Part shown: positions 26,325 through 35,413 of the stretch, piece after piece | Layout: every line of letters starts with the position of its first letter | Numbering within the stretch: the first letter of the stretch is position 1 | From: Scytonematopsis contorta HA4267-MV1 | Lineage (GTDB): Bacteria > Cyanobacteriota > Cyanobacteriia > Cyanobacteriales > Nostocaceae | Length of the DNA stretch: 64,000 bases | Direction: 5' to 3' | Assembly (NCBI GenBank): GCA_019359035.1 | Contig: JAHHIC010000085.1 | Span: 1 to 64,000 of the forward strand | The notes under the pieces: generated by a model | Seen by the model: only the letters and a program-made list of their open reading frames with translations | Database searches by the model: none | What the model was told of the DNA's origin: nothing | Made by a program: the position numbers and the translations under genes

Positions 26325-27326
26325 ATGAGTAATCAGCCCAGTAATTTAGAGACTCAACTTTTAGAACTGCGAGACCAAGGAGAAAGTGCCATCAACGCAG
26401 CTGACACCCTAGAGCGCTTGGAGGAGTTGCGAGTCGGCTACCTGGGCAAAAAAGGTCAACTGAGTGTACTTTTGGGAAGTATGGGTAAACTCCCAGCCGA
26501 GGAAAGACCGAAAATTGGAGCAGTTGCCAATACAGTCAAAGAAGCGTTGCAAAATGGTTTGGATAAGCAACGTGTCGCCTTAGAAAGCGCTAAAATTCAG
26601 GCACAGTTAAAGGCAGAAACTATTGATGTAACAATGCCAGGGATTTTTAGCACCCAAGGTCGCGTTCATCCCCTCAATGGTATTATTGACAAAGCTTTGG
26701 ATATTTTTGTTGGTTTGGGTTATACAGTAGCGTCTGGTTCGGAAATGGAATCGGACTATTACAACTTTGAAGCGCTGAACACCCCACCCGACCACCCAGC
26801 ACGTGATATGCAGGATACTTTCTATTTACCTGATGGAAATCTTTTGCGTACTCACACTTCCTCTGTACAGATACGTTATATGGAAGCCGATGAGCCACCT
26901 ATCCGTGTAGTTGCTCCCGGAAGAGTGTATCGGAGAGATACAGTAGATGCTACTCACTCAGCAGTTTTCCATCAAATCGAACTTTTGGCAGTTGATGAAG
27001 GTTTGACCTTTACTGACCTCAAGGGAACTGTGAAAGTATTTTTGCAAGAAATGTTTGGTGACTTACCTATTCGCTTTCGTGCAAGTTATTTCCCATTCAC
27101 AGAGCCAAGCGCAGAAGTTGATTTACAGTGGAATGGACGCTGGCTAGAAGTCATGGGTTGCGGGATGGTTGACCCAAATGTACTAAAAACTGTGGGATAC
27201 GACCCAGAAGTTTATACAGGATTTGCCGCAGGATTTGGTGTCGAACGTTTCGCGATGGTTTTACACCAAATCGATGATATTCGTCGTCTTTATAACAGCG
27301 ATTTGCGGTTTTTGCGGCAGTTCTAA
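26325..27326 (+). CDS. pheS: Phenylalanine--tRNA ligase alpha subunit
   Basis: 333 aa, the usual PheS length. It is the catalytic class II subunit that charges tRNA-Phe in the cytoplasm with PheT, which is not in this window. An N-terminal coiled-coil-like region (~5-85) binds tRNA. The catalytic core carries the motif 2 region ([20 protein letters not shown]) and motif 3 ([14 protein letters not shown]), close to the conserved C-terminal end. I chose the ATG at 26325 rather than the in-frame TTG at 26313; spacing to AAAGAG-like bases is short, so the ribosome site is weak. It is convergent with recQ across the inverted repeat at 27336-27508, which probably ends both transcripts. Confidence 0.97.
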   Translation: MSNQPSNLETQLLELRDQGESAINAADTLERLEELRVGYLGKKGQLSVLLGSMGKLPAEERPKIGAVANTVKEALQNGLDKQRVALESAKIQAQLKAETIDVTMPGIFSTQGRVHPLNGIIDKALDIFVGLGYTVASGSEMESDYYNFEALNTPPDHPARDMQDTFYLPDGNLLRTHTSSVQIRYMEADEPPIRVVAPGRVYRRDTVDATHSAVFHQIELLAVDEGLTFTDLKGTVKVFLQEMFGDLPIRFRASYFPFTEPSAEVDLQWNGRWLEVMGCGMVDPNVLKTVGYDPEVYTGFAAGFGVERFAMVLHQIDDIRRLYNSDLRFLRQF

Positions 27327-27335
27327 TATATAAGA

Positions 27336-27508
27336 GACCTAACCCCCCAACCCCCCTTCCCTGCAAGGGAAGGGGGGCTAAGATTGATTTTTCACAATTA
27401 TTGAAGTTGTAGTAATTTAACTTAGCCCTAAGAGTTTTATCGTAGCCCTTAAAAGTCTTATCGTAGCCCCCCTTCCCTCGCAGGGAAGGGGGGTTGGGGG
27501 GTTAGGTC
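27336..27508. repeat. Long inverted repeat with GACCTAACCCCCC ends
   Basis: The left arm starts GACCTAACCCCCCAACCCCC at 27336 and the right arm ends GGGTTGGGGGGTTAGGTC at 27508. Each arm carries its own CTTCCCT...AGGGAAG hairpin. The stop codon of recQ (27502-27504) lies inside the right arm. The same family recurs at 56575-56617 and 63448-63490. It is a dispersed non-coding repeat and likely a bidirectional terminator here. Confidence 0.9.
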
Positions 27509-28956
27509 ATTTTCTTGCAGCAATTATCACAATGCCCACAAGCAAAATTCTCAGCCTCCTCCTCAAACCCAAAAGCATTAAGCAAAAACTGCCAGCGACA
27601 TTTTTTAGTATTAAGATACCGATTCATTTCCTTAGCCCCATCTAACGGAGCTATTTTCTGAGAACCCGCTTCAAGATTAATCACGTAATTAAACGGGTCA
27701 ATCCAAGTTAACTGTCCACGACTGTGGAGCAAAGACAAAGCAATTGCACTATTGGGAAATTCTTTAGTAACTGCACTGACTTCTCCAGTACGGGGTAAAT
27801 TTTTGATTAATCTCTGGGCGTCAATTTGTTGTTGATATATGGTATTCTCAAAAAACTGTTGTCTTTGCTTATCTTCGGGATTAAACCATCCTGTTGGTTC
27901 ACTAATAAAAGTGAGTGCTTCGGCTGGTTTTCCGTCTCTTCCCCCACGTCCAATTTCTTGAACGTACTCCGACAGTAATAACGGTGCTTGATAATGAAGA
28001 ACCCAACGAACATCGGGTTTATTTATCCCCATCCCAAAAGCACAAGTACAAACAACAAAGAGAATTTTCCCTGCTAACCACTCAGATTCTACTGAACGGC
28101 GTTCCTCAGCACTCAATCCAGCGTGATATGCTATAGTTGAATAACCAAGCTGATGCAGCCAAAAAGCCAAGCTCTCGCTATCTTGTCGAGTACGCACGTA
28201 AATTAATCCAGATTCCGTTTTCCTTTTTTGAAGAAATTTTAACAATTGTATCTTTCTGTCATTTGGTGTCCAAACAATCCGCACATTCGGGTTAAGATTA
28301 TTTCGGTAGGGATTGATGCGAAAAACTGCTGGATGTTTTAAATCCAAAACTTTTTTTATAGTTTTCTGTGCTAGGGGTTCAGCAGTGGCGGTAAATGCGG
28401 CCATGCATATAGTGGTTCCCTTTGGTTTAGATTGTAAAAGCGCTGGTCGCACAGCCGTTAATCTTCGATAAGTCGGACGAAATGTCTCGCCCCATTGAAC
28501 TAAACAGTGGGCTTCATCTAATATAATTCCATTAATTTTTAAATGGGGTAGAGATATTCGTTCCCATACTGATTTACTAAGTAAAGTTTCCGGAGATAGA
28601 TAAAGTAATTTTAATTGTTGCCTTTCTAAAGCTTGTAATGTTTTTTGACGCTGGGAGGAAGACAATTCAGCATGTATAAGTGCAGCGGGTAAATTACGTT
28701 CCCGTAATTCTTGCACTTGATTTTCCATTAATGCAACCAAAGGAGAAACCACTAAAGTTACTCCCGTTTGTAGCATTGCAGGCAACTGAAAACAAATCGA
28801 CTTTCCTCCACCTGTGGGCATAATAATCAGTGCGTCTCTCTGTGCCAACAAACTATGGACAATTTCCCCTTGCGGTGGACGAAAATCATTGTAACCCCAG
28901 ATTTGTTGGAACTTTGCGAGGACTTCTGGTCTTATTGGAGGTGCAATTGGATTCAT
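27502..28956 (-). CDS. recQ: RecQ-family ATP-dependent DNA helicase
   Basis: 484 aa from the ATG at 28956; an upstream extension starting at 29010 looks spurious (Arg-rich, MQPRRKMCARRR). This is a superfamily 2 3'-5' helicase for recombination and fork repair. Visible are the Walker A motif (MPTGGGKSICFQLP), the DEAH box (LDEAHCLVQWG), motif VI (QEIGRGGRDGKP) and a C-terminal zinc site (CRWQFLL...CGHCDNC). There is no HRDC domain and no room for a full winged-helix region, so it is a short-form RecQ. The last codons and stop fall inside the dispersed inverted repeat at 27336-27508, so the repeat supplies the 3' end of the gene. Confidence 0.93.
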   Translation of the reverse strand: MNPIAPPIRPEVLAKFQQIWGYNDFRPPQGEIVHSLLAQRDALIIMPTGGGKSICFQLPAMLQTGVTLVVSPLVALMENQVQELRERNLPAALIHAELSSSQRQKTLQALERQQLKLLYLSPETLLSKSVWERISLPHLKINGIILDEAHCLVQWGETFRPTYRRLTAVRPALLQSKPKGTTICMAAFTATAEPLAQKTIKKVLDLKHPAVFRINPYRNNLNPNVRIVWTPNDRKIQLLKFLQKRKTESGLIYVRTRQDSESLAFWLHQLGYSTIAYHAGLSAEERRSVESEWLAGKILFVVCTCAFGMGINKPDVRWVLHYQAPLLLSEYVQEIGRGGRDGKPAEALTFISEPTGWFNPEDKQRQQFFENTIYQQQIDAQRLIKNLPRTGEVSAVTKEFPNSAIALSLLHSRGQLTWIDPFNYVINLEAGSQKIAPLDGAKEMNRYLNTKKCRWQFLLNAFGFEEEAENFACGHCDNCCKKMT

Positions 28957-29091
28957 AATAAGTAGTAGATGCGCCCGTCTCCTTGCACACATTTTACGTC
29001 TTGGTTGCAAATATAACTTTTAATTAATCGCTAGTGGTTCAGTGGTTGTAACAGTTTTTTTATAAAGCTGGGATGTTTTGTTATCAGTGTA

Positions 29092-29113
29092 GAGACGTAA
29101 CATGTTACGTCTC
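29092..29113. repeat. 22-bp perfect palindrome (GAGAC...GTCTC family)
   Basis: GAGACGTAAC-AT-GTTACGTCTC is a perfect palindrome in the gap upstream of recQ. It belongs to a family with shared GAGAC/GTCTC ends and variable centres. Confidence 0.9.
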
Positions 29114-29117
29114 CCTA

Positions 29118-29254
29118 AACCGTCAACCGTCAACCGTCAACCGTCAACCGTCAACCGTCAACCATCAACCATCAACCATCAACCATCAACCATCAACCAT
29201 CAACCATCAACCGTCAACCATCAACCATCAACCATCAACCGTCAACCGTCAACA
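29118..29254. repeat. Heptamer tandem repeat array (CAACCGT / CAACCAT)
   Basis: About 19 consecutive 7-bp units, mixing CAACCGT and CAACCAT. It ends one base before the stop codon (29256-29258) of the next gene. Such short tandemly repeated repetitive sequences are characteristic of filamentous cyanobacteria. Reading frames through it encode only NRQPSTV-type repeats and are not genes. Confidence 0.97.
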
Positions 29255-29255
29255 T

Positions 29256-29720
29256 CTAATTATTTTCCCCAATACGCTGATTAACTTCTTTGCATTTAGC
29301 CATTGCAGCATCAAAAGCTTGTTGATATTCTTTCCCACCTAACATCACATCACCATAATATTCGTAGGGAGCGTCACCATAAACAGGCAATGGGTCATCT
29401 TCTGGATAATCTTCTTTTGATTCCTCCAGAATATCTTTAAGTTCTTTTACAGAGAAACTTTGTGCTGCGAAGTACCATATATTCTGAGGGCTGTGCTTCA
29501 GATAGGGGAGTGTGGGGTCAATAATAGAGTTTTCTAACTCTATCCAAGCGTGTTCAATTGGTTGATATGGTTTGCCTTTAACAGCTAAAAAGCCTTGAAC
29601 GTATGATGCACCTTTAGTTGCCAACAAAGCCTTGTAAGCATTATCAAAAGGTTTTTTGGCTTTACTTTTGATACTTTGGGCAATTTCAGTTGAAAGTGCT
29701 TCATCCAATGGTTTATTCAT
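29256..29720 (-). CDS. Small protein with YVQGF...HAWIE...DPT motif, function unknown
   Basis: 154 aa from the ATG at 29720; a TTG at 29738 would add six residues. The central stretch YVQGF-x12-EHAWIELENSIIDPTLPY resembles a widespread, poorly characterised family in which HAW and DPT are conserved, recalling a transglutaminase- or papain-like fold. No matching nucleophilic Cys precedes the His here, so enzymatic activity is doubtful. The C-terminal third is acidic (SKEDYPEDDPLPVYGDAPYEYYG). It lies 54 bp downstream of the STAND gene on the same strand and may be its operon partner. The heptamer array abuts its stop codon. Confidence 0.7.
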   Translation of the reverse strand: MNKPLDEALSTEIAQSIKSKAKKPFDNAYKALLATKGASYVQGFLAVKGKPYQPIEHAWIELENSIIDPTLPYLKHSPQNIWYFAAQSFSVKELKDILEESKEDYPEDDPLPVYGDAPYEYYGDVMLGGKEYQQAFDAAMAKCKEVNQRIGENN

Positions 29721-29774
29721 GAACAATGATGGAAACAAGAAGCCGCTACATAATTATATTAGCATTTATAAGAG

Positions 29775-32552
29775 TTATTTTGACAAAGGCGAAATAGTTG
29801 TTATCAGCAGTATAGCTAAACCAGATGCGACTAATACAGCAGCATACATTCCCCATTTGTAAATATGGTTTAATTTATTTTCACTCAGTCTAAGTTGATT
29901 TCTTTCTTTAGTTAATTTTGCAATTAGTTCATTAAATTTAGGCTTTTGCTGTTTTTGAATAAAAGCAGCGAGATAATCATGTACTAATTGATAACAATTT
30001 TCGGGATTATCTGGGACTAAAACAACAATGCCTGATTCTACAAAAATTTGTAAAATTAAATCTAATTTGTTTATTTCTAAAGGAGAATCTACAGTTAACA
30101 CTTGTAAATCGCGTTCGAGTTCGCTACGAGTCTTTAGTGGACGAGTGCCTTTTTCGTCAGTGAGAGAGTATAGAGTTAGTTCTGATATATGCTTATTTTC
30201 CGCACCACAGTCTTCCACTACTTCTTTTAAGTAGCGTTTGACTAATTCTTCTTTAGGACCACGCTGTTGATAAGTTACTAAATCTGTAATATTTTCGGTT
30301 TGTAGTTGTGCTCCTACGACTTGTAATTCAATTGGACGAACCTCACCAAATTTTATAGCTAAATCTTCTACTAATTGATTTATTAAAAATGGTTCTAAAT
30401 TAAAATTTGAATAAGCTGTTAAACTTTCTACTAAAGACTTAGCATCAGAAGGTGCAAAATTATCTAATTGATAAAGCACGTTTTTAGAAAGTATATCATT
30501 ATTAATAATTTTCATGTTGGATAAACTATTGCATTCCAGTAAATAATGCAAATAATCTTGCCGCAAAGACAGAATTACCTTCATACCCAAAATATTTAAA
30601 CACTCTCCCAAAAATTCAAAAAACTCCCGTCTTTGAGCAGGAGACTTATAAACAAAAATAAATTCCTCAAATTGGTCGAAAATTAATACTGTGCGTAATT
30701 GAGATGCTTCTATTAATCGTAACTTTTCTAGAATTAGGGAGTGGGTAGAGACGCGATTAATCGCGTCTATACGGATTGGGGTACGGATTGGTCTTTCTTG
30801 TTCATGTTCGCGTAATGCTTCCATAATTTGTCGTTCTAGTTCTTCTAACCAATTAGTATAGATACGTGTAGTTACAGGTAAAAAATCTTGTGTACCTATG
30901 ACTCGATTTTTAAGAGCGGGTATAACCCCTGCTTGCACTAAAGAACTTTTACCAACACCGGAATATCCATGAATTACAATTAATTTGTAGTCGGGACGAG
31001 CAATTCTATCTAGTAAGTTTTCTACGTCTCTTCCCCTACCCGATGCGGTCATTTCTGGTGCAATTGTTTTTTGTAAAGAATTTATTGGTAGAGTTTCTAC
31101 AATTTGGGTAAGGGGTAATTTCGCTTGTCTTTGTGGTTTAATGCTTCCAGCTCCAATAAATGCTCGAAAGCCATATTGCTGTTCAATGGAACGTTGTTGC
31201 TGTTTTGCCCTAAAAGCTTCGAGATAAAGTTTTTGCTGCCAAAATATTTTTTGTAATGCGTTCAATATGCGAATATATTGACGCGGGTTATCTTGAGTAT
31301 CGAGACTTTGGGCTTGTTGTAAATATGTGACCGAACGTTGTACCTGTCCTAAGTTTTGTTCAGCTTGAGCTAATAATAAAAAATATAAAGGACGATGTTG
31401 CTGTTGATTTAGGGGTGCTTTGGCAATATTATATAAAGCTTTTTGAGCATTTTGTTTTGCTTGTGTCCAATGAAGTTGACTTAATGAAACTTCAGCTAAA
31501 AACCCGTAAGCTTGAGCTGTACGCATGTGGTTTCCATAAATTTGCTGTAGGTTCAAAGATTTTTTGGCCAGATGTTCTAAATCCTTCCAATCTTCTAAAC
31601 GTTGCAAAACTTCACCGAGAGGATTGATAAATTTAGCTACTAAATTAAGACGATTTTCTTGGGTAAAAAGATTAATGCACTCTTGCAAATAAGTTCTACC
31701 TATTTCTAAATAATCGCGACTTTGCCCACGATAGCGCTCAGCTTGCTGCAAATAGCATAGCCCAATGTAGAACTGTAAAACTCCTGCTCTTAGTAGGGAG
31801 TGGGGAGTGGGGAGTGGGAAGTGGTCCGGGGGGGATGGGTAGTTTTGCCAAAATTCTAAGCTTTTGTGATAGTGAAGTAGGGCTTTGTCAATTTGGTTTT
31901 TTAGGTAGGCATCTTGACCACAGACGAATTCAACGCTGGCTTTTAGAGAGGGTTCAATTTTTTCACCCCTTTGTTGTAAGTCTTTTAGTGCAGTGGCAAT
32001 TTCTCTCCGTCGTAGGTATCCCATTTGCCAACCAAGAGAATAAGTATCGGATGAAAGTGATGTGGCAAAAATGGTATCTGTATCTTGCTGTAGAGATTGA
32101 ATTAGCTCGTTGTTTGGTAATGTAAACTTAACTGTGGTTGCCCAACTTTCAAAATCACTGGCAAAACGTAGCATTTGCTGAAAAACTTCATCCGTGACCC
32201 ATATAACTAAGGGGAAATGAAAGTTTTTTCTAAATTCCTCTCGTACTTGATTAGTTGCACTCAGCATTTGTGTAAGTTCACGTAAAGACTCTAAGTAGAA
32301 CACCATCAAAGCTTTTGGTTGTTTTTCTGCTAATTCTGAGTAAATTTTGGCGTAGAGAGTTTTGTCTGTCTTTTTCAGATTAACAAATTGGATATCAAGA
32401 TTAGTATTTTCTTGTAATTTTTTGACAATGTGTGAACGCAAACGCAAGTAATTACATCGTGCCAAAATTAACTTAAATTCCCCCACAGAAGCTTCCAGAG
32501 TCCATATGAGTTCCGCAAGTGCTTCTTCGTTTAAAGATTGAAAATTAGACAT
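29775..32552 (-). CDS. TPR-containing STAND NTPase with C-terminal membrane anchor
   Basis: 925 aa. The N-terminus (~1-170) resembles the degenerate NTPase-like region often found in TPR proteins (FKLILARCNYLRLRSHIVKK, FHFPLVIWVTDEVF). Residues ~180-455 are helical TPR-like repeats. Residues ~522-880 form a STAND NTPase, with P-loop HGYSGVGKSSLVQAG and Walker B LIFDQFEEF. A single membrane span sits at ~900-920, so the protein is probably anchored facing the cytoplasm. STAND proteins act as ligand-triggered signalling or defence switches; the trigger here is unknown. Two dispersed repeats are read in-frame inside the gene (30746-30769 and 31795-31824). It follows the AAA ATPase gene by 114 bp, which contain a repeat. 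Confidence 0.88.
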   Translation of the reverse strand: MSNFQSLNEEALAELIWTLEASVGEFKLILARCNYLRLRSHIVKKLQENTNLDIQFVNLKKTDKTLYAKIYSELAEKQPKALMVFYLESLRELTQMLSATNQVREEFRKNFHFPLVIWVTDEVFQQMLRFASDFESWATTVKFTLPNNELIQSLQQDTDTIFATSLSSDTYSLGWQMGYLRRREIATALKDLQQRGEKIEPSLKASVEFVCGQDAYLKNQIDKALLHYHKSLEFWQNYPSPPDHFPLPTPHSLLRAGVLQFYIGLCYLQQAERYRGQSRDYLEIGRTYLQECINLFTQENRLNLVAKFINPLGEVLQRLEDWKDLEHLAKKSLNLQQIYGNHMRTAQAYGFLAEVSLSQLHWTQAKQNAQKALYNIAKAPLNQQQHRPLYFLLLAQAEQNLGQVQRSVTYLQQAQSLDTQDNPRQYIRILNALQKIFWQQKLYLEAFRAKQQQRSIEQQYGFRAFIGAGSIKPQRQAKLPLTQIVETLPINSLQKTIAPEMTASGRGRDVENLLDRIARPDYKLIVIHGYSGVGKSSLVQAGVIPALKNRVIGTQDFLPVTTRIYTNWLEELERQIMEALREHEQERPIRTPIRIDAINRVSTHSLILEKLRLIEASQLRTVLIFDQFEEFIFVYKSPAQRREFFEFLGECLNILGMKVILSLRQDYLHYLLECNSLSNMKIINNDILSKNVLYQLDNFAPSDAKSLVESLTAYSNFNLEPFLINQLVEDLAIKFGEVRPIELQVVGAQLQTENITDLVTYQQRGPKEELVKRYLKEVVEDCGAENKHISELTLYSLTDEKGTRPLKTRSELERDLQVLTVDSPLEINKLDLILQIFVESGIVVLVPDNPENCYQLVHDYLAAFIQKQQKPKFNELIAKLTKERNQLRLSENKLNHIYKWGMYAAVLVASGLAILLITTISPLSK
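30746..30769. repeat. Dispersed palindrome read in-frame inside the STAND gene
   Basis: A 20-bp perfect palindrome (AGACGCGATTAATCGCGTCT, 30749-30768) of the GAGAC...GTCTC family lies inside the coding sequence and encodes about RIDAINRVST. Elsewhere in the window the family is intergenic. Confidence 0.9.
31795..31824. repeat. G-rich GGGGAGT-type repeat read in-frame inside the STAND gene
   Basis: Reiterated GGGAGTG on the plus strand, within the TPR region, encodes a Pro/His-rich patch (HFPLPTPHSLL) in the minus-strand protein. Similar GGGGAGTGGGGAGT stretches flank genes at 51455-51500 and 54966-54990, so this looks like an inserted dispersed repeat. Confidence 0.8.
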
Positions 32553-32566
32553 TTTTAGTAATAAGT

Positions 32567-32657
32567 ACGTAGGTTAAGTCGAGGAACGAGACCCAACAAT
32601 TTCATGTCTAGAAATTTAGGAATAATGTTGGGTTTCGTTCCTCAACCCAACCTACGT
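32567..32657. repeat. Dispersed inverted repeat, ACGTAGGTT...AACCTACGT ends
   Basis: A ~91-bp imperfect inverted repeat with complementary GAGGAACGAGACCCAACA and TGTTGGGTTTCGTTCCTC arms. It fills the gap between the AAA and STAND genes. The same family occurs at 34273-34507 and 39336-39436. Confidence 0.9.
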
Positions 32658-32666
32658 TATAACTCC

Positions 32667-34019
32667 CTACTCCAGTTCTTTGGCTTCTAGGAGTATGGGA
32701 TTAATGTCAAACCAAGATTCTCCATGTTTATCACGGTATTCAAAGACTAGACGACTGTGGATTAGTTTTTGGTATTCCTGGTCTCCACTAACTTTTTTTC
32801 GTTTTTTGACTTGACGTAATAATTCCCATTCGGAATCGTCAATCTGCATTGTCATTTCATTGCGACGATAGCGAATCAAAGCTTCTAGAGTTTTGCGTTG
32901 CAGGGGAAGTTGTCTTTCTTTTTGAATCCAATTATTCAAGAGTCTAAGTAAGTCGCGTACATGACCTCCACTGACGTTACACAAGCGGTCTAGACTTTCT
33001 GGGGAGTCAAATACTTCAGTAATTTTGTTTAAACGCTGTGTAATATCTAAATCTGGGAAGGCTCTTGCTAATACCATTTGTCGTAATAGTGCCATACCTT
33101 CACCGCAATCACTACCATCCTGCCATCGTACTGGTACCATTGGTAAAACTTTGGGGTCTAAAGGGAATCTTTGTGTCAAGTTGCCATAGTCACTGGAAAA
33201 CTTAAGCGCTAAAGGCATGGTGTAAACTACATGACACTTCAGGTTACTCAAATATTCGCTTTGGTCGATAAATAAATATTCTTGTTGTGGACGACCCCAA
33301 TATTTTGCACGACTATCTACCCGGTCGAGATTATCGACAATCACCACCAATCCTTTTTTACCCTGCTGCTTAAGTTTGCTAATCGCTGGTTCCAGGAGTT
33401 CTTTATTAATCGCTTCTAGTAACTTTGCTTTTTGAGGTCCTAAAAACTGATTCAGACGATATCGTAATGTTGCATCACTTTTTGTCTTCGCAGTGATTTC
33501 ACCAATTCCAAAAGACAAAGAAAATTTTTCTCCTTCTGTGGTAACTCCTACCTCTCCAACTCCAGGAAGCTTTAATTTCATTCCTTCAACTTCTGCATTT
33601 AATACTTTCCATGCACCTTGCAGCAATTCTTTGAGTTTTCTGGCTTCCCCAATTTGAATATTATCTAAACTTTGACTAACCCGACGAGCAATAGCTAAAA
33701 GAAAATCTCCAATATCCACGTCAGCCATTTCCAAATCTTCGCTGGATTCAAAATAAACTACGTAGAAACCTTCTGCTTCTAACTCGGTTTTTAAGCGTAA
33801 CAGTTCAGTAGATTTACCACAACCTATATGTCCACTAAATAACACACATGTTGGCTCATCCGGAGAGAAAAATGTGATATTTTCCTTTAATTCTTCGATA
33901 ATTTTCCCTCCTCGTACAGAAGAAAAGTCGATGTAATATTTCCGGTCTTCAATATTTTCCACCACCAAAGTCTTACTGGGACTGGTAACTCGAAAAAACT
34001 TACGTAAATCTATCGTCAT
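32667..34019 (-). CDS. AAA / KAP-like P-loop ATPase
   Basis: 450 aa from the ATG at 34019; an upstream in-frame extension to 34109 looks unlikely. The Walker A motif GHIGCGKS is at ~63-70 and a KAP-like Walker B (VVIVDNLDRVD) at ~220-230. A winged-helix-like C-terminal part contains SGGHVRDLLRLLNNW, a sensor-2/lid-type helix typical of AAA ATPases that regulate other machines. It is cytoplasmic, with no membrane segment. It precedes the TPR-STAND gene on the same strand, so the two NTPases probably act together. The specific role is unknown; a conflict or signalling module is inference. Confidence 0.85.
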   Translation of the reverse strand: MTIDLRKFFRVTSPSKTLVVENIEDRKYYIDFSSVRGGKIIEELKENITFFSPDEPTCVLFSGHIGCGKSTELLRLKTELEAEGFYVVYFESSEDLEMADVDIGDFLLAIARRVSQSLDNIQIGEARKLKELLQGAWKVLNAEVEGMKLKLPGVGEVGVTTEGEKFSLSFGIGEITAKTKSDATLRYRLNQFLGPQKAKLLEAINKELLEPAISKLKQQGKKGLVVIVDNLDRVDSRAKYWGRPQQEYLFIDQSEYLSNLKCHVVYTMPLALKFSSDYGNLTQRFPLDPKVLPMVPVRWQDGSDCGEGMALLRQMVLARAFPDLDITQRLNKITEVFDSPESLDRLCNVSGGHVRDLLRLLNNWIQKERQLPLQRKTLEALIRYRRNEMTMQIDDSEWELLRQVKKRKKVSGDQEYQKLIHSRLVFEYRDKHGESWFDINPILLEAKELE

Positions 34020-34676
34020 GATTTTGTAGACATAGTAATTTTTCCTTTTGTTGAGCAGGATAGATTTAGCAACACCCAGGTTTATTTTTTGGCAATCATA
34101 CCTAATCAAAAATTCAATTTAAACACCTATCTAATGGTATATATTCTCTTAAGTGTTTCTTAAGTTGTATATAATACATCTGAAAACAAGTAATTACGTT
34201 TTAGCGAAAAATCCGGGTAAATACTTACAGCAGGTTTGAACAGACACGGTTAAGCTCGAAAACGCTAAGACTCGTAGGTTGGGTTGAGGAACGAAACCCA
34301 ACTAAATATAAGGAAATGTTGGGTTTCCCAAAGCGTCAACCCAACCTACGACAATAAGTTAGAACGAAACCCAACTAAATATAAGGAAATGTTGGGTTTC
34401 CCAAAGCGTCAACCCAACCTACGACAATAAGTTAGAACGAAACCCAACTAAATATAAGGAAATGTTGGGTTTCCCAAAGCGTCAACCCAACCTACGACAA
34501 TAAGTTAGGAAGTCGAAGTGAGCATTTTTATTGCCAGTGACAAAATATTGGTCAAAAACTGGATAGATATTGGACTAGTAACTGAATATTGGGAGCAACT
34601 AAATTATTAATCAAGGAGGGAAACGAAAGAAACCCACCCCGAAAACAACAAACAACAAACTAAGAGGTAATTAATT
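34020..34676. other. 657-bp gap upstream of the peptide precursors
   Basis: Divergent region between the AAA gene and the double-glycine peptide genes. The left part is AT-rich with a TATAAT at 34170-34175 (plus strand, poor -35). The middle is filled by the 73-bp repeat. The right part carries an isolated AAGGAGG (34615-34621) about 55 bp before the ATG at 34677, with no start codon close behind it. No other gene is seen. Confidence 0.6.
34273..34507. repeat. 73-bp tandem repeat (three copies) of the GTAGGTTGGGTT family
   Basis: Units begin GAACGAAACCCAAC at 34289, 34362 and 34435 (period 73 bp). Each ends AACCCAACCTACGACAATAA. The first is preceded by CGTAGGTTGGGTTGAG, the left end of the dispersed inverted repeat, so a single element appears to have been partly amplified upstream of the peptide operon. 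Confidence 0.93.
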
Positions 34677-34925
34677 ATGTCACACCAAATTACAGAAACA
34701 CAAGCTTTCGTTGAATTATCTGATGAACAACAAGAAAGTTTGGCTGGTGGTTACGATTTCGGTAGCTTAGATGGAGCTTTTGGTGCTAGCTTGACTCAAT
34801 TTAAAGCTAAGCAAAGTTCTTTAGAAACCATCAGTTCTTCTGGCCCAAATGGTAGTACTACTGGGGGTCGAGGAATGACTACCGAAATTAATACAGGTGG
34901 CTTTAACTTAATTAAACTAGGTTAA
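34677..34925 (+). CDS. Double-glycine leader peptide precursor 1 (bacteriocin-like)
   Basis: 82 aa. An N-terminal leader ends in a double-glycine motif (ELSDEQQESLAGG, residues 13-25). Cleavage after GG would release a ~57-residue core that is Ser/Gly/Thr-rich and Cys-free. Such leaders are recognised by C39 peptidase ABC exporters, one of which is encoded two genes downstream. The ribosome site AGAGGT precedes the ATG. No lanthionine synthetase, YcaO or other tailoring gene lies in the cluster, so the product is probably exported unmodified. It is similar in layout to cyanobacterial CTB-type bacteriocin precursors; antibacterial function is untested and a signalling role is possible. Confidence 0.85.
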   Translation: MSHQITETQAFVELSDEQQESLAGGYDFGSLDGAFGASLTQFKAKQSSLETISSSGPNGSTTGGRGMTTEINTGGFNLIKLG

Positions 34926-35079
34926 TTATTACCATTTATTGACTCATATCTTACGCCAAAGTTACACCGACAATAATGGAATATTTAGATTAAGTTTACT
35001 TACTCTAAATATTCTTTTTCTTCTGCAATACTTTATCTGGGAAAAATTTTAGTCAAAATCATTGAATAAAGGTAACAAA

Positions 35080-35397
35080 ATGAATAGAAAAAATAAATCT
35101 TCCTTACTACAAGAATTATCCGAAGCAGAACAAGAATCATTAACAGGTGGATTATCTTCAGAATTAAGCTTAGATAATTTTTTATTCCAAAAAACAGATA
35201 TCAGAACTTTTGGTAGTAGCGATGTCAATATTTCCGGAAATGGCTCTAGTGGTTCATCATCTCAAAGAACGGGATATTCATTTTCACAAATTACAATTGG
35301 TTTCAATTCATTATTTAGAAGCTTCGGTGGTCGCAGAAGTCGGGGAAGAGGTGGTATGAGTCGAAGTTTCTTAAGTTTTTTAGCTGCTTTATTTTAA
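35080..35397 (+). CDS. Double-glycine leader peptide precursor 2 (bacteriocin-like)
   Basis: 105 aa from the ATG at 35080, preceded by AAAGGT; a TTG at 35062 is less likely. The leader ELSEAEQESLTGG (residues 12-24) matches precursor 1. The core contains the related pattern SGNGSSGSSS...SFSQITIGFNSLF and then a basic Arg/Gly tail (FGGRRSRGRGGMSRSF) ending in a hydrophobic stretch. It is Cys-free. The basic, hydrophobic C-terminus is absent from precursor 1, so the two cores may act differently. It lies 154 bp after precursor 1 and 30 bp before the exporter gene, which supports one operon. Confidence 0.83.
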   Translation: MNRKNKSSLLQELSEAEQESLTGGLSSELSLDNFLFQKTDIRTFGSSDVNISGNGSSGSSSQRTGYSFSQITIGFNSLFRSFGGRRSRGRGGMSRSFLSFLAALF

Positions 35398-35413
35398 ATT
35401 AATCTGAATATTG

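Noticed and set aside
29073-29342. ORFs of 60-89 codons through the heptamer array
   Set aside because: Products are [14 protein letters not shown] repeats created by 7-bp units; the array is non-coding.
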